A stretch of DNA of 64,000 nt, from assembly GCA_947507155.1 (NCBI GenBank), contig CANNOC010000002.1, forward strand, positions 1-64,000, in the 5' to 3' direction. Each line of letters begins with the position of its first letter. Within the stretch, counting starts at the first letter, position 1. The position numbers and the translations under genes are program-made. Positions 1 through 9,782 of this stretch are shown here, in pieces. This DNA is from an uncultured Collinsella sp. (GTDB lineage Bacteria; Actinomycetota; Coriobacteriia; Coriobacteriales; Coriobacteriaceae). The notes beneath the pieces were generated by a model. That model saw only the letters and a list, made by a program, of their open reading frames with translations, was not told the origin of the DNA and ran no database searches.

Positions 1-14
1 GACACGCATAAAAA

Positions 15-48
15 GCCTCCCATTTCTCATGTCCAAGAAATGGGAGGC
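15..48. terminator. GC-rich hairpin at left window edge
   Basis: A 13-bp perfect inverted repeat (15-27 with 36-48) has an 8-nt loop. On the minus strand it is followed by five T residues, as in an intrinsic terminator. No minus-strand gene lies directly to its right, so it more likely ends a plus-strand gene left of the window, or acts in both directions. Confidence 0.5.
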
Positions 49-87
49 AGTTCATCGCTCGCTTTCCGGGGGCTTTTTTCATCCCGC

Positions 88-116
88 TTGCATTCAAAAA
101 CACGCGCATATATAAA
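88..116 (+). promoter_or_regulatory. candidate sigma-70-type promoter for the acidic membrane protein
   Basis: TTGCAT (88-93) and TATAAA (111-116) are separated by 17 nt, about 80 nt upstream of the chosen ATG at 199. Inference from hexamer match only. Confidence 0.4.
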
Positions 117-198
117 ATCGGATTTCAAATCCTGCGGCGGCCCTATAGGGTCCCGTTTTTGGGTACAGTGTTGTCCCGATATTGAGCTTGGGGGATAT

Positions 199-1728
199 AT
201 GAAAGATGAAACGATGGGCCAAGAGGATGCGGCCCAAGATGCTGAAGCGTGTGCCGAGGCCCTGGAGAGCCTAGACCGGATTGCGCTAGACGAGCTCTCG
301 TTTAGCGATTCGGCCGTCGACGCACAGGACGAGGCGCACGAAGACACCGAGGACGAAGTCAGCGACGCCAAAGACGCTCCTGACGAAGCCGAAGCCGAAG
401 CCGAAGCCGAAGCCGAAGCCGAAGCCGAAGCCGAAGCCGAAGAGGACGATAGCAGGGCCGACGACCAGCCCGAATCCGACACGAGCGAAGAAACCATCCT
501 GCTCGACAACTTGCCGGCCGAAGATTCGCTGACCCGCGAGCTCCCTGGCCTGGGCTCCGCGCCTGCCGTGGACGAGACCATCGCCATGGGCGATATCCCC
601 CTACCGTCTGTTCCTTCGGCACATGAGGCCGAGGCCCGTCACCGCAAGATATCGCCCAAGCGCCGCAACCTGATGGTTGCCGGCGTTGTGGCCGTCGCGC
701 TCGTCGCCGGCGGCGCAGGCTATGCTGCCTGGAACGGATATCAGCAAGAGCAGGCTGCCGCTGTCGCCGCCAGTGCGCACACGATGATGTCGGTGCAGAT
801 TGGCGTGCATGCCGCAGGGCTCGACTGCTCAACTGGTTCCAAGATTCCCGTGCAGGTGAGCGGCCAGGATTCCGACGGTTCTTCCGTGAGCGAAACGCTC
901 TACGTTGACGAACACGGTCGCGGCATTAAGCTGCTGCCCGGCGACTATACGCTCTCCATCGCTGGGTCCCCCATCGCAGCCGACGGTACCATTTACACCG
1001 TGCCGACCACCAAGGCGCAGGTCACCATTAAGAGCGATGGGCAGGATTTGAGCGCCCAGGCCACCTTTAAGCTCAAGGTGCCTTCGGCCGACACAGTGAC
1101 TGACGACCAGATCGATGCCGCCGCCAAGTATGCCGAGGAAGGCGGGGTGAACTCCGCCGCGGTCGCAAAGGTGCTCCAGCAGGCGGCAACCGCGCGCCGT
1201 GACGCCGCCGTCAACGCCGTGAGCTCCCGCGAGGCACAGGCGGCCCGCGACGCCGATGCTCGACATAAGGCAACGGACCTGTATCAGCTCGATATTCCGG
1301 TTGAGTGGTACGGCAAGGTCGCAACCTGGCAAAACGGCAGCACGCTGTGCATTTATCTGGACGATGACGCCAATACGCCAATCGTGACGCTTGTCGCAGT
1401 GCGCGACGGCGAGACCTTTACGCCCGATGACGGCGATACAGTTTTGGGCACGGTCAGCCTGGGCAACGGCTACACCGTCTATGCTAGCGGTCCTGTCTAT
1501 CCGTATGTGATCCCGCAAACCATCAACGGGCGTACGCAGGACCCTGTGTCGACCTACCCCATGGATACGGCGATTGAGCTTGTCGAGCTCACGACCGGCA
1601 ACCGCTACACCTATAGTCAGATCAAGAACGTGCTGGTCGGCAAAGACGGCAAGGCAGACGCCGCGACCAAACTCGAGACCGACTACCTCGCCCAGATTCT
1701 CCTGCCGAGCATCAAGGCCCAGGACTAG
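199..1728 (+). CDS. membrane-anchored protein with acidic Glu-Ala repeat N-terminus, unknown function
   Basis: A 509-residue protein I cannot assign to a family. The start is the ATG at 199, a few bases after a G-rich stretch; an upstream in-frame ATG at 40 lies in the terminator hairpin and encodes a basic sequence unlike the rest. The first 150 or so residues are strongly acidic and include a Glu-Ala tract encoded by nine exact GAAGCC copies. One transmembrane helix follows at about residues 157-178, preceded by Lys and Arg, so the acidic part should be cytoplasmic. The remaining 330 residues, with an Ala-rich helical stretch near 310-355, should be outside. This is the layout of a sensor or wall-associated bitopic protein; function is unknown. 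Confidence 0.75.
   Translation: MKDETMGQEDAAQDAEACAEALESLDRIALDELSFSDSAVDAQDEAHEDTEDEVSDAKDAPDEAEAEAEAEAEAEAEAEAEEDDSRADDQPESDTSEETILLDNLPAEDSLTRELPGLGSAPAVDETIAMGDIPLPSVPSAHEAEARHRKISPKRRNLMVAGVVAVALVAGGAGYAAWNGYQQEQAAAVAASAHTMMSVQIGVHAAGLDCSTGSKIPVQVSGQDSDGSSVSETLYVDEHGRGIKLLPGDYTLSIAGSPIAADGTIYTVPTTKAQVTIKSDGQDLSAQATFKLKVPSADTVTDDQIDAAAKYAEEGGVNSAAVAKVLQQAATARRDAAVNAVSSREAQAARDADARHKATDLYQLDIPVEWYGKVATWQNGSTLCIYLDDDANTPIVTLVAVRDGETFTPDDGDTVLGTVSLGNGYTVYASGPVYPYVIPQTINGRTQDPVSTYPMDTAIELVELTTGNRYTYSQIKNVLVGKDGKADAATKLETDYLAQILLPSIKAQD
385..438 (+). repeat. hexanucleotide tandem repeat (GAAGCC)x9
   Basis: Nine exact copies of GAAGCC encode alternating Glu-Ala inside the preceding CDS. A 6-bp unit keeps the reading frame, so slippage would change tract length and not switch the gene off. 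Confidence 0.95.
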
Positions 1729-1771
1729 CCAGCCCGAAGACAGCCGCCCGACATCCACATCCCTAACGCAG

Positions 1772-1834
1772 TTGCGGTGAAATAGGGATTGTTTTTGCTG
1801 GTCAAACCGCAAAACAGTCCCTATTTCACCGCAA
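1772..1834. repeat. 24-bp inverted repeat (long hairpin)
   Basis: Arms 1772-1795 and 1811-1834 match over 24 bp with one mismatch and a 15-nt loop. It lies between convergent genes and could stop transcription from either side, although no long T-tract follows. It resembles the other long intergenic palindromes in this window. Confidence 0.8.
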
Positions 1835-1860
1835 CTTATTGGTGGCCTTTTGGGTGGCAC

Positions 1861-2055
1861 TCAGCGCCACGGGTCGGCTTCGAACATCGGCTCGCGCTCG
1901 GGGCGGCGATCGCTGTAGGGATCGTAGCCGTCGTCGTCCTCGTTCTCGGCGCGGATGTAGGGGTCGCGCGGCTTGGGCGCCGGTTTAGGCGCAGGCTTGG
2001 GTGCGGCGGGCACTGCCTCAGCCGCCGGTGCGTTCGTCTTGTTCTCGTCTTTCAT
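1861..2055 (-). CDS. small proline/charged-rich protein, unknown
   Basis: A 64-residue protein with an Ala-Pro-Lys-rich middle and a C-terminus rich in Asp, Glu, Arg and Tyr. No domain is recognised and no membrane segment is present. The start is the ATG at 2055, because AAGGAG lies 9 nt upstream; the upstream in-frame ATGs at 2061 and 2073 are too close to, or before, that ribosome site. It lies downstream of clpB on the same strand but is separated by a good terminator, so it probably has its own promoter. Confidence 0.6.
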   Translation of the reverse strand: MKDENKTNAPAAEAVPAAPKPAPKPAPKPRDPYIRAENEDDDGYDPYSDRRPEREPMFEADPWR

Positions 2056-2105
2056 CTGCATAGCTCCTTGCATCGCATCCGCTCAACATCATCGATTGTC
2101 GCACG

Positions 2106-2142
2106 AAAAAGGGCGGCGGACCCAATTGGATCCGCCGCCCTT
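2106..2142 (-). terminator. clpB intrinsic terminator
   Basis: A 10-bp GC stem (2111-2120 with 2131-2140) is followed on the minus strand by TTTTT. It sits about 45 nt past the clpB stop codon. Confidence 0.85.
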
Positions 2143-2187
2143 GGCGTTTAGAGACGACTGGCAGGTTTTAAGGCATCTCCCAAAAAT

Positions 2188-4815
2188 CTACTCGGCGTCG
2201 GGGACCTCGTAGGTGGCCGCCGGCGTATTGTCGCACACGACGGTAAAGCCGCCGTCCTTGTCGACATCGACCGTCACCTGATCGCCCTCGCGCACCGTGC
2301 CGTCGATGATAGCGGCGGCGATGGCATCCACGACCTCGCGCTGAACCAGACGCTTGAGCGGACGGGCGCCAAACACGGGGTCCAGGCCGCCCACGGCGAG
2401 CATCTGCTTGGCCGCCGGGGTGATGGCAAGCGTCATGCGCTCCTTGGCCAGACGCGCGCGGACGTCGGCAAGCTGGATGTCGACAATCTTCTCAATCTGC
2501 GCCATGCCGAGCGGATGGAACACCACGATATCGTCGATACGGTTGAGGAACTCGGGGCGGAAGGTCTGAGCCATGGCGGCGTCGACCTGATGGCGCATCT
2601 CCTCCTCGTCCTTACCGGACAGATCGGCGATGGCCTTGGAGCCCACGTTGGACGTCATGATGATAATCGTGTTCTTGAAGGACACCTGGCGACCCTGGCC
2701 ATCGGTTAGACGACCGTCGTCAAGCACCTGCAACAGCACGTTAAAGACATCCGGATGGGCCTTCTCCATCTCGTCGAGCAAGATCACGGAGTAGGGGCGA
2801 CGGCGTACGGCCTCGGTGAGCTGGCCGCCCTCGTCGTAGCCCACGTATCCCGGGGGCGCACCGATCAGACGCTGGACGCTGAACTTCTCCATGTACTCGG
2901 ACATGTCGATACGCACGAGCGCGCGCTCGTCGTCGAACAGGCACTCGGCAAGCGCCTTGGCGAGCTCGGTCTTGCCTACGCCGGTGGGGCCCAGGAAGAA
3001 GAAGCTGCCGATGGGCTTGTCCGGATCGGAGAGGCCCGCACGGCTGCGGCGCACAGCTGCGGCGACGGCGGAGACGGCCTCGTCCTGGCCGATGACGCGC
3101 TTATGCAGCTCACCCTCCAAGCCCTTGAGCTTGTCGAGCTCGCCCTGCATCATCTTGGACACGGGCACGCCGGTCCAGGCGCTCACGACCTCGGCGATCT
3201 CATCGGAGGTCACCTGCTCGTTGAGGCCCTCGCCGTCCTGCTGCTTTTGTGCCTCGAGCGCGGCCTCGGAATCCTGAATCTGCTGCTGCAGGCCCGGAAT
3301 CACGGAGTAGCGCAGCTCGGACGCACGACCCAAATCGCCGTTGCGCGTCGCGCGCTCCTCTTCGCTCCTGGCCTCGTCAAGCTGGCCCTTGAGCTCCTGC
3401 ACGTGGTCGATGGCGTTCTTCTGGTTGAGCCAGCCGGCCTTTTGCACGTTGAGTTTTTCCTGGACCTCGGCAATCTCCTGGCGCAGAGCCTCCAGACGCT
3501 CCTTGGAGGCATCGTCGGTCTCCTTCATGAGCGCCTGCTCCTCGATCTGCAGCTGGGTGAGCTGACGCGTGGTGGCATCGATCTCGACCGGCATGCTGTC
3601 GAGCTCCATGCGCAGGCGGCTTGCCGCCTCATCGACCAGGTCGATGGCCTTGTCGGGCAGGAAACGGTCGGCGATGTAGCGATCGGAGAGGTCGGCAGCT
3701 GCCACGAGCGCGCTATCGGTGATATGCACGCCGTGGAAGATCTCGTACTTCTCCTTGAGGCCACGCAGGATTGAGATGGTGTCCTCAACGGTGGGCTCGG
3801 AGACCATCACGGTCTGGAAACGACGGGCGAGCGCCGCGTCCTTCTCGATGTACTTGCGGTACTCATCGAGCGTGGTCGCGCCGATCGCATGCAGGTCGCC
3901 ACGGGCGAGCGCAGGCTTGAGGATGTTACCGGCGTCCATGGAGCCCTCGGTGGCACCCGCGCCTACAATGGTGTGGAGCTCATCGATGAACAGGATGACC
4001 TTGCCTTCGGACTTCTGCACTTCCTTGAGCACAGCCTTCAAGCGGTCCTCGAACTCGCCGCGGTACTTGGCGCCGGCGACCAGCGCGCTCATGTCGAGCT
4101 CGATGAGGTCGCGGTCGCGCAGCGTGCTCGGCACGTCGCCGGCCACGATACGCTGGGCGATGCCCTCGACGATAGCCGTTTTACCAACGCCCGGCTCGCC
4201 GATGAGCACGGGGTTGTTCTTGGTGCGACGGGACAGGACCTGGATGGTACGGCGGATCTCGTCGGTACGGCCGATGACCGGGTCGAGCTTGCCGGCGCGG
4301 GCCAGATCGCAGATGTTGCGACCGTACTGCTCCAGCGCCTCAAACTGAGTCTTGTCCTCGGCAGACGTCACGCGGTCATCGCCACGCAGCTCCTCGTAGA
4401 CTTGCTCGATGCGCTCCTTGGTCACGCCGGCGTCGCGCAGAACGCGGCCGGCCTCACCCTTGTCCTCGGCAAGTGCCATCAGCAGATGCTCGGTCACCAC
4501 AAAGCTGTCGCCCATCTTGGTGGCCTTCTTCTCGGCCTTCTCGATGACGCGGACGAGCTCATTGGAAAGACCCATCTGCTGGCCCTCGCCCGAAACCTTA
4601 GGCGCATGGTCGATGGCATCCTGCGTGGAGCGTGCGAGCTGGGCCGGGTCGGCACCGATGCGCTCGATGATCACGGAGATATTGCGCTCGCCGGCACCGA
4701 GCAGGGCAGACAGCAGGTGAATCGGCTCCACCGCGCCGGCCTGCGCGTCGGCAGCCGTGCTCATGGCGGTCTGCAGCGCCTCGCGCGACGTCATTGCTAG
4801 CTTATCGATTCTCAT
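2188..4815 (-). CDS. clpB: ClpB disaggregase (AAA+ chaperone)
   Basis: An 875-residue ATP-dependent unfoldase that rescues aggregated proteins with DnaK, DnaJ and GrpE in the cytoplasm. Order: Clp N-domain repeats (about 1-150), AAA+ module 1 with Walker A GEPGVGKT at 206-213 and Walker B FIDELH near 275, the ClpB coiled-coil middle domain (about 410-530), and AAA+ module 2 with GPTGVGKT near 607. The middle domain separates it from ClpC and ClpA, and length is normal for ClpB. The ATG at 4815 has GAGGTG about 8 nt upstream. A box at 4905-4931 is shared with the dnaK upstream region, suggesting common heat-shock control by the HspR encoded 5 kb away. Confidence 0.97.
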   Translation of the reverse strand: MRIDKLAMTSREALQTAMSTAADAQAGAVEPIHLLSALLGAGERNISVIIERIGADPAQLARSTQDAIDHAPKVSGEGQQMGLSNELVRVIEKAEKKATKMGDSFVVTEHLLMALAEDKGEAGRVLRDAGVTKERIEQVYEELRGDDRVTSAEDKTQFEALEQYGRNICDLARAGKLDPVIGRTDEIRRTIQVLSRRTKNNPVLIGEPGVGKTAIVEGIAQRIVAGDVPSTLRDRDLIELDMSALVAGAKYRGEFEDRLKAVLKEVQKSEGKVILFIDELHTIVGAGATEGSMDAGNILKPALARGDLHAIGATTLDEYRKYIEKDAALARRFQTVMVSEPTVEDTISILRGLKEKYEIFHGVHITDSALVAAADLSDRYIADRFLPDKAIDLVDEAASRLRMELDSMPVEIDATTRQLTQLQIEEQALMKETDDASKERLEALRQEIAEVQEKLNVQKAGWLNQKNAIDHVQELKGQLDEARSEEERATRNGDLGRASELRYSVIPGLQQQIQDSEAALEAQKQQDGEGLNEQVTSDEIAEVVSAWTGVPVSKMMQGELDKLKGLEGELHKRVIGQDEAVSAVAAAVRRSRAGLSDPDKPIGSFFFLGPTGVGKTELAKALAECLFDDERALVRIDMSEYMEKFSVQRLIGAPPGYVGYDEGGQLTEAVRRRPYSVILLDEMEKAHPDVFNVLLQVLDDGRLTDGQGRQVSFKNTIIIMTSNVGSKAIADLSGKDEEEMRHQVDAAMAQTFRPEFLNRIDDIVVFHPLGMAQIEKIVDIQLADVRARLAKERMTLAITPAAKQMLAVGGLDPVFGARPLKRLVQREVVDAIAAAIIDGTVREGDQVTVDVDKDGGFTVVCDNTPAATYEVPDAE

Positions 4816-4904
4816 GGAATCACCTCTCTTGGGGTGGCCGCCCTACGGGGCGGCTTCACGTTGTTCGAGAAGTATTGTTGCCAGCTTTGTACGATCTTAT
4901 ACAT

Positions 4905-4931
4905 AAATCTAAGTCTCTATATATAAGATTT
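4905..4931. promoter_or_regulatory. clpB upstream operator-like box, shared with dnaK
   Basis: The plus strand reads AAATCTAAGTC, then 5 unrelated bases, then ATATAAGATTT, an imperfect palindrome with AAATCT/AGATTT ends. The same 27-bp arrangement occurs at 14192-14218 upstream of dnaK. It resembles, but does not match, the HAIR operator (CTTGAGT-N7-ACTCAAG) known for actinobacterial HspR. On the minus strand a TATAAG hexamer follows directly. Confidence 0.65.
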
Positions 4932-4993
4932 TCTGAGTGATTAAGAGATAGGGGGCAGACCCGCTCGCCTGCTGCGGCCTCATCCCCTTACTA

Positions 4994-5211
4994 TCTCAAT
5001 CTGTAACATCTATCGACCGTTTCCGGCTCCAGATGTTACAGATCGAGACGAATTATTCAGCGGCGCCCGTTTGTCTCAATCTGTAACATCTAGTCAGCAA
5101 ATAGAGCTCTATCTGTTACAAATCGAGACGAACAGAAAACACCCGGATCAAAAATCTAAATCTGTAACACCAGGCCCACTTTTAGCGGCCAAGATGTTAC
5201 AGATCGAGACA
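4994..5211. repeat. repeat family B: three tandem hairpins
   Basis: Three successive hairpins (about 4994-5048, 5073-5129, 5155-5211) each pair a left arm like TCTCAATCTGTAACATCT with a right arm like AGATGTTACAGATCGAGA. The arms are nearly constant and the loops differ. Two more copies occur at 60064-60202. Together with the operator box and a family A copy they fill the 4816-5262 gap, where I see no gene. Confidence 0.85.
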
Positions 5212-5220
5212 GACCGAAAA

Positions 5221-5253
5221 CCACCACAAAGAGGACAGGCACCTTTGTGGTGG
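5221..5253. repeat. repeat family A palindrome
   Basis: A 33-bp imperfect palindrome with arms CCACCACAAAG and CTTTGTGGTGG. Related copies are at 6025, 6894, 38868 and 60013. Confidence 0.85.
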
Positions 5254-5262
5254 TCGCGGTCT

Positions 5263-5967
5263 CTACTCCTTCGCCGAACCCGTACTTCCCGATTCGACGG
5301 TCCAAGGCATCTCATCCTCGAACAGCCATGTACGGGCAGACCCACTATCGCGTGCAGTCTGCGGGTCAGGCAAGCAGGTCTGTTTATAGGCATCTTGGAT
5401 ACACTGACCCATAAAATCGTTGAGCTCGGTCTGGTCGCCCTCCATGACATAGGCGACATCGCCGTCCATGATGTAGATGCCCGGACCCTCATTGCCCTCG
5501 TAACCCGGATCGTACGAGACATCACATAACTTTGCGCCGTTCGCAGTGTCCAGCTCGATGGAAGAGTGGCATCCGCCAACCATGTCGTTCGCTTTTGCCC
5601 GATAGGACGCATATCCGTACCAACGCTTAAAGGCTTTGCCCTTGAGTAGCTCGAACGCCCTATCGATCAGGCTTGAATCCGTAGTATAGCGCATGGCCCC
5701 AAGCTGAATGTGCGGATAATTGCTAATACCCAGCACAGCCGGCTGCTCATCAAAATCAACGGTAATGGTCTCGGGCTTGTCGTCGCCGGTCAGAAGTTCG
5801 ACAGATTGAGTCACAGGCTTGACCACCGGCTCCGTCACCGCAGCAGGTAGAAATGCCATACCGACAGCGCCCGCGCCAACCACAGCGATCGCAAGCGCCA
5901 AGACAATCAATCCAATACGGCCAGGACAGCTCACGGCAAAACACCTCACAATGCAAACCCGCGCCAT
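5263..5967 (-). CDS. membrane/exported protein, unknown
   Basis: Up to 234 residues, not recognised. A hydrophobic segment at about residues 18-42 is a signal anchor or transmembrane helix, followed by a Pro/Val-rich linker and a mostly soluble outer domain with four cysteines in its last 120 residues. The start is uncertain: the ATG at 5967 has only a weak ribosome site, while an in-frame GTG at 5934 has TGAGGTG about 9 nt upstream and still keeps the hydrophobic segment. It is flanked by family A palindromes at 5221 and 6025 and is divergent from another single-pass protein of similar design. Confidence 0.6.
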   Translation of the reverse strand: MARVCIVRCFAVSCPGRIGLIVLALAIAVVGAGAVGMAFLPAAVTEPVVKPVTQSVELLTGDDKPETITVDFDEQPAVLGISNYPHIQLGAMRYTTDSSLIDRAFELLKGKAFKRWYGYASYRAKANDMVGGCHSSIELDTANGAKLCDVSYDPGYEGNEGPGIYIMDGDVAYVMEGDQTELNDFMGQCIQDAYKQTCLPDPQTARDSGSARTWLFEDEMPWTVESGSTGSAKE

Positions 5968-6024
5968 TTGCCCTAATGATACCGCCGGCTAACACTATCA
6001 CCAAAAGAAGCCGCGCGCTCCCCA

Positions 6025-6057
6025 CCACCACAAAGGGGACAGGCACCTTTGTGGTGG
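6025..6057. repeat. repeat family A palindrome
   Basis: 33-bp palindrome between two divergent membrane-protein genes. Both this copy and the one at 6894 are followed by the same TTTTCGAC. Confidence 0.9.
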
Positions 6058-6168
6058 TTTTCGACGCTAACGGTCGACCATCTCACGCCATGAGATTAAA
6101 CTTGAATTGTTCTCTGAACATATCCATTTCTGCCTATCCTCAACAGCTCTTTGTCTCGAGGAGCGCAT

Positions 6169-6837
6169 ATGAAGCCGTCTCATTCCACCGGTCGCAACGT
6201 CATCGCCATTCTCGCCATACCCATCGTGATGCTCTTCCTTATCGTCATCACGCCCTTTTCTTTTGGTATCGCCTCGCCCTTCGATCTTTGCGGGATGATC
6301 GACGCCGGCTCGCGTGCCACCTCGCTCTCCTTTGTCTGCCGTGGCGTGTTCTACGAATATGCAATTCCCACCGGAAGTTGGCAGTCCAAGTTACCGTTGC
6401 TCGGCAAGGTCGACGGATGCTCTCCTTATTTCTGCCTCGAACCTCAGACAATGAATTATCTGATCGACGACCAGCCCCTTGACTCCATCACCCTCGCCTA
6501 CGACTACGCACCAAACACCGATGAGCGCCACATGAACCAAGTCCTCGACAAGCTACTTGGACAGTGCGGGCTCACCGACGAGGCCGGTCGAACCATCAAT
6601 AATGACCCGAAGCTGATGCAAACAGAACTCCGTCGCGTCGGAGAAATCAGGGGACGAGGTAGGGCTGCCTACTGGCAGGCCTGGGCGATGCGCAACAAGA
6701 GCGAATTTGGACACAGCACCTATATGGTCACCGTCTACACCAGAGACGGAATCAAGGACAATGTTGACGATTTCGCGTCATCCAAACTCGGCATCCCCAA
6801 AACAACCAAACCCGCCAGCCCGGATGAAATCCTGTAG
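6169..6837 (+). CDS. membrane/exported protein, unknown
   Basis: A 222-residue protein with an N-terminal hydrophobic helix at about residues 12-34 and a soluble outer domain of about 185 residues with five cysteines. No family is recognised. The ATG at 6169 is chosen because GAGGAG lies 5-6 nt upstream; an in-frame TTG at 6151 has no better site. It is divergent from the 5263-5967 gene; the similar size and anchor-plus-globular layout suggest an accessory pair. Family A repeats lie upstream and downstream. Confidence 0.65.
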   Translation: MKPSHSTGRNVIAILAIPIVMLFLIVITPFSFGIASPFDLCGMIDAGSRATSLSFVCRGVFYEYAIPTGSWQSKLPLLGKVDGCSPYFCLEPQTMNYLIDDQPLDSITLAYDYAPNTDERHMNQVLDKLLGQCGLTDEAGRTINNDPKLMQTELRRVGEIRGRGRAAYWQAWAMRNKSEFGHSTYMVTVYTRDGIKDNVDDFASSKLGIPKTTKPASPDEIL

Positions 6838-6893
6838 GGACGCTCATTAGAATGTCGTTCAACGAGCACGGCAACATCGAGCTCGCCCCCCCA

Positions 6894-6926
6894 CCGCCAC
6901 AAAGGGGACAGGCACCTTTGTGGCGG
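6894..6926. repeat. repeat family A palindrome
   Basis: A copy in which both arms carry matching changes relative to the 6025 copy (CCGCCACAAAG and CTTTGTGGCGG), so pairing is kept. Confidence 0.9.
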
Positions 6927-7021
6927 TTTTCGACAAAAAGAAGCCGCCCCATTAACAGAGGCGGCATCAAGCAAGTCTATTTATTAGCGCCCCTCAAGAC
7001 CCAGCGAGAACGTCGCGGTAG

Positions 7022-7091
7022 CCCCGGCCACACCTTTCCCTCGGGCGACCCTCGCGAAGCGCGTGAGCACGAGGGAAAGGTGTGTCCGGGG
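7022..7091. repeat. long nested hairpin downstream of the hydratase gene
   Basis: Arms 7022-7043 and 7070-7091 pair over 22 bp with one mismatch; the loop contains a second stem, CTCGCG with CGCGTGAG. It ends 12 nt past the hydratase stop. No T-tract follows on the minus strand. The architecture resembles the hairpin at 47877-48000. Confidence 0.75.
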
Positions 7092-7103
7092 CGTACAGCA
7101 GAG

Positions 7104-9404
7104 TTACTCGGCAGCGGCCTTGAACTTGTTGTAGTTGATCAGGCAGCCGGCCTTGACGATGGCACGCTCCTCGGCCGTCATATCGGCAATGTAGAGCTCA
7201 ATCTGCTCGACCGCACCATCGGCACGTACCACGTAGGCGGCGATGTCCTTCAGGTCGCCATCGAGCGCGGCGCGGATACCCGGCACAAAGACGTAGTCGC
7301 CCACCTCAAAGTTGGGCTCGGCCTCCATCTGGAAGGGCACCATGCCCCAGTTCATCACGTTGGAGCGATAGCGCTTGGTGGCGTACTCGTGGACGATGGT
7401 GGCCAGGCCGCCAATCACGCGCTGGCAGCTCGCGGCCTGCTCGCGGGCAGAACCGTCACCGGGCTTCTTGGCGTAGAGCATGGAGCCGTACTCGGTCGCC
7501 TTGGCATCGGCCGCGACACCCGCGCCGGCCAGCGCCTCAAACACGCCGGCAAGCTCGGCATCGAGTGCCGCCAGGTCGCCTGCTGCCTCGCCGGCAACGC
7601 GGCGCTTTTCCACCACGTCAACCTCCTTGGAACGGCCCACGTAAGCCGGGTCGCGGCGGCTGAGCGTAAACTCGGCCAAGCCCAGCGGGTTGGAGCGGAA
7701 GGAGCTCGTCTCGCCCGAAGGAATGAGCTCGTCAGTCGTGGTGACCGGGTCCATGATCTTGGAGCACACCTTGAGCAGGATGTCGTCGCCGAGGGGCTCC
7801 ATCGCGGGCCACGGCTTGATGTTGGGGCCCTCGACCAGCTCGTCGGCAGGCTCCGCCTTGCCAAAGCCCCAGTACACGCGCTTTTTGTACGGCGCGTCGT
7901 CAAAGGTGTACTCGCAGGCCTCGTCCCAAGTCTCCTCGGGCAGGTCGGTCGCCGGCGTCAGGACGCCGCCGTTGGCAGCCGTTGCCGCAATGGAGCGGGC
8001 GTCCATCAGGGCCACGGCGCTCAGCTGGCCATTACCCGGCTTGGAACCCTCGCGATTGGGGAAATTGCGCGTGGTGTGGCGGATGGACAGACCGTTGTTG
8101 GCAGGCGTGTCGCCGGCGCCAAAGCACGGACCGCAGAACGCCGTGCGCACGATCGCGCCGGCTTCCATAAGGTCGTAAATGTAGCCACGGCGCGTAAGTT
8201 CGAGCGCCACGGGCTGGCTCGTGGGGTAGACCGACAGCGAGAACTCGCCGCAGCCGGTGTTGGCGCCCTTGAGCACGCGGGCAGCCTGGACCACGGAGTC
8301 GTAGTTGCCGCCCGAGCAGCCGGCGATAACGCCCTGCTGCACGTGCAGCTTGCCGTCGACGATCTTGTCGAGCAGGCTAAAGTGTGTCTTGCCCTCGCCG
8401 ATCTTGGCGGCCTCGAGCTCCACCTCGTGCAGGATGTCCTCGAGGTTCTCGTTGAGCTCGTCGATCTCAAAGCCATTGGAAGGATGGAACGGCAGCGCGA
8501 TCATGGGCTTAATGCTCGACAGGTCGACCTCGACGCAACCGTCGTAGTAGGCAACATCGGCGGGCTTGAGCTCGCGGTAGTCGTCGCCGCGGCCGTGCAT
8601 GGTCAAAAACGCGTGTGTGTCCTCGTCAGTTGCCCAAATGGAGGAAAGGCAGGTGGTCTCGGTGGTCATGACGTCGACGCCGTTGCGGTAGTCGGTCGTC
8701 ATGCTCGCGATGCCGGGGCCCACAAACTCCATGACCTTGTTCTTGACGTAGCCCTTGGCAAAGACGGCGCGGATGATGGCGAGCGCCACATCGTGCGGAC
8801 CGACACCGGGGCGTGGGGTGCCCGTGAGGTAGATGGCGACGACGCCGGGATAGGCAACGTCGTAGGTGTCGCGCAGCAGCTGTTTGGCCAACTCGCCGCC
8901 GCCCTCGCCCACGGCCATGGTGCCCAGGGCGCCGTAGCGGGTGTGCGAGTCGGAACCCAAGATCATCTTGCCGCAACCGGCGAAGTTCTCACGCATAAAG
9001 GAGTGGATGACGGCGATGTGCGGCGGGACGAAGATGCCGCCGTACTTCTTGGCCGCGGAAAGGCCAAAGACGTGGTCGTCCTCGTTGATGGTGCCGCCCA
9101 CGGCGCACAGCGAGTTATGGCAGTTGGTGAGCACGTAAGGCAGCGGGAACTGCTCCATGCCCGAGGCGCGCGCCGTCTGGATGATGCCGACAAAGGTGAT
9201 GTCATGGCTCGCCATGGCATCGAAGCGAATCTTGAGCGCCTCGGGATCTCCGGACGTATTGTGTGCCTGGAGGATCGAATACGCGATGGTGCCACGCTTG
9301 GCATCCTCGGGCGTCTGCGTAATACCGCGCTCGGCGGCCTCGGCCGCAGGCACAACCTCGCTGCCGCCGCGCAGGTAGATGCCGTCCTCGTACAGCTTGA
9401 CCAT
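7104..9404 (-). CDS. aconitase-family hydratase (YbhJ-like)
   Basis: A 766-residue member of the aconitase superfamily, which uses a [4Fe-4S] cluster to dehydrate and rehydrate carboxylic acids. Seen: a DSHT motif ([12 protein letters not shown]), a Cys motif AGCSGG where classical aconitase has GSCTN, a second cluster motif [10 protein letters not shown], and an RNF motif near the swivelling C-terminal domain. These fit the single-chain hydratases related to E. coli YbhJ better than AcnA or AcnB, so the substrate is uncertain. The ATG at 9404 has GGGAG 5 nt upstream; the open frame continues upstream without a plausible start. No citrate synthase or isocitrate dehydrogenase is nearby. Confidence 0.8.
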   Translation of the reverse strand: MVKLYEDGIYLRGGSEVVPAAEAAERGITQTPEDAKRGTIAYSILQAHNTSGDPEALKIRFDAMASHDITFVGIIQTARASGMEQFPLPYVLTNCHNSLCAVGGTINEDDHVFGLSAAKKYGGIFVPPHIAVIHSFMRENFAGCGKMILGSDSHTRYGALGTMAVGEGGGELAKQLLRDTYDVAYPGVVAIYLTGTPRPGVGPHDVALAIIRAVFAKGYVKNKVMEFVGPGIASMTTDYRNGVDVMTTETTCLSSIWATDEDTHAFLTMHGRGDDYRELKPADVAYYDGCVEVDLSSIKPMIALPFHPSNGFEIDELNENLEDILHEVELEAAKIGEGKTHFSLLDKIVDGKLHVQQGVIAGCSGGNYDSVVQAARVLKGANTGCGEFSLSVYPTSQPVALELTRRGYIYDLMEAGAIVRTAFCGPCFGAGDTPANNGLSIRHTTRNFPNREGSKPGNGQLSAVALMDARSIAATAANGGVLTPATDLPEETWDEACEYTFDDAPYKKRVYWGFGKAEPADELVEGPNIKPWPAMEPLGDDILLKVCSKIMDPVTTTDELIPSGETSSFRSNPLGLAEFTLSRRDPAYVGRSKEVDVVEKRRVAGEAAGDLAALDAELAGVFEALAGAGVAADAKATEYGSMLYAKKPGDGSAREQAASCQRVIGGLATIVHEYATKRYRSNVMNWGMVPFQMEAEPNFEVGDYVFVPGIRAALDGDLKDIAAYVVRADGAVEQIELYIADMTAEERAIVKAGCLINYNKFKAAAE

Positions 9405-9419
9405 ACTGTCTCCCACTCT

Positions 9420-9436
9420 GCCCAAAAGATTTGGGC
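9420..9436. promoter_or_regulatory. 7-bp inverted repeat in the hydratase leader
   Basis: GCCCAAA-aga-TTTGGGC lies 16 nt upstream of the hydratase ATG. It could be an operator or a leader hairpin; no regulator is implicated by the sequence. Confidence 0.4.
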
Positions 9437-9574
9437 GCATAGCATACATTCGTTCAATATCGTGCCATAGAACGGTTGCGAGTGGGTTACGAATCTGCAC
9501 GTTCACTTTATCTCGGTAAAGTAAAGGACGAGCCCGGTGTGGGCCGGCAGATTTGGTGCAAGAGTGTCCCTTTC

Positions 9575-9609
9575 GACTAGTCATTTAAGAACGTCCCCAA
9601 TGACTACCC
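9575..9609. repeat. repeat family C palindrome
   Basis: An inverted repeat whose arms read about GACTAGTCATT and AATGACTA, around the fixed core TTAAGAACGTCCCC. Other copies lie at about 37652, 42995 and 49698-49769. With the hydratase leader and element D1 it accounts for the 9405-9781 gap. Confidence 0.8.
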
Positions 9610-9633
9610 ATAACAACGCCGATGTTTTGGCGC

Positions 9634-9782
9634 GGACAGCGAAAGCCCGCCAGAGCGAGCAAGGTGCCTTGAAACAAAGCGGCATTGATCTTTTGATCAT
9701 GCCGCCGAAGTTGAAAGGCAGATTGCCGCTCTGACGGGCTTGCAGCGTCAACTGGTTACGCGGGTTGGTAAACCCGCGTAAC
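9634..9782 (-). ncRNA. structured 3' element D, copy 1 (3' of hspR)
   Basis: A multi-stem element read on the minus strand directly after the hspR stop. On the plus strand it holds a 15-bp outer stem (AAGCCCG... with CGGGCTT), an inner TGCCTT/AAGGCA stem, a central GCGGCAT hairpin, the fixed box GCAGCGTC at 9742-9749, and a perfect 12-bp hairpin at 9755-9782 touching the stop codon. Related copies: 14882-15011, 34918-35083, 37708-37866, 63173-63294. Whether it works as RNA or as DNA is inference. Confidence 0.6.

Noticed and set aside
40..198. N-terminal extension of the first protein
   Set aside because: The ATG at 40 lies within a terminator stem and the segment contains the likely promoter; a ribosome site precedes the ATG at 199.
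359..832. Arg/Leu-rich antisense frame through the GAAGCC tract
   Set aside because: Purely a product of the repeat read in other frames.
4994..5211. Possible CRISPR array
   Set aside because: Only three units, each an internal palindrome with irregular distance; no cas genes nearby. They are tandem hairpins.
6852..9470. Long open frame on the plus strand opposite the hydratase gene
   Set aside because: It is low in recognisable motifs and mirrors the real gene; long antisense frames are expected in GC-rich DNA.
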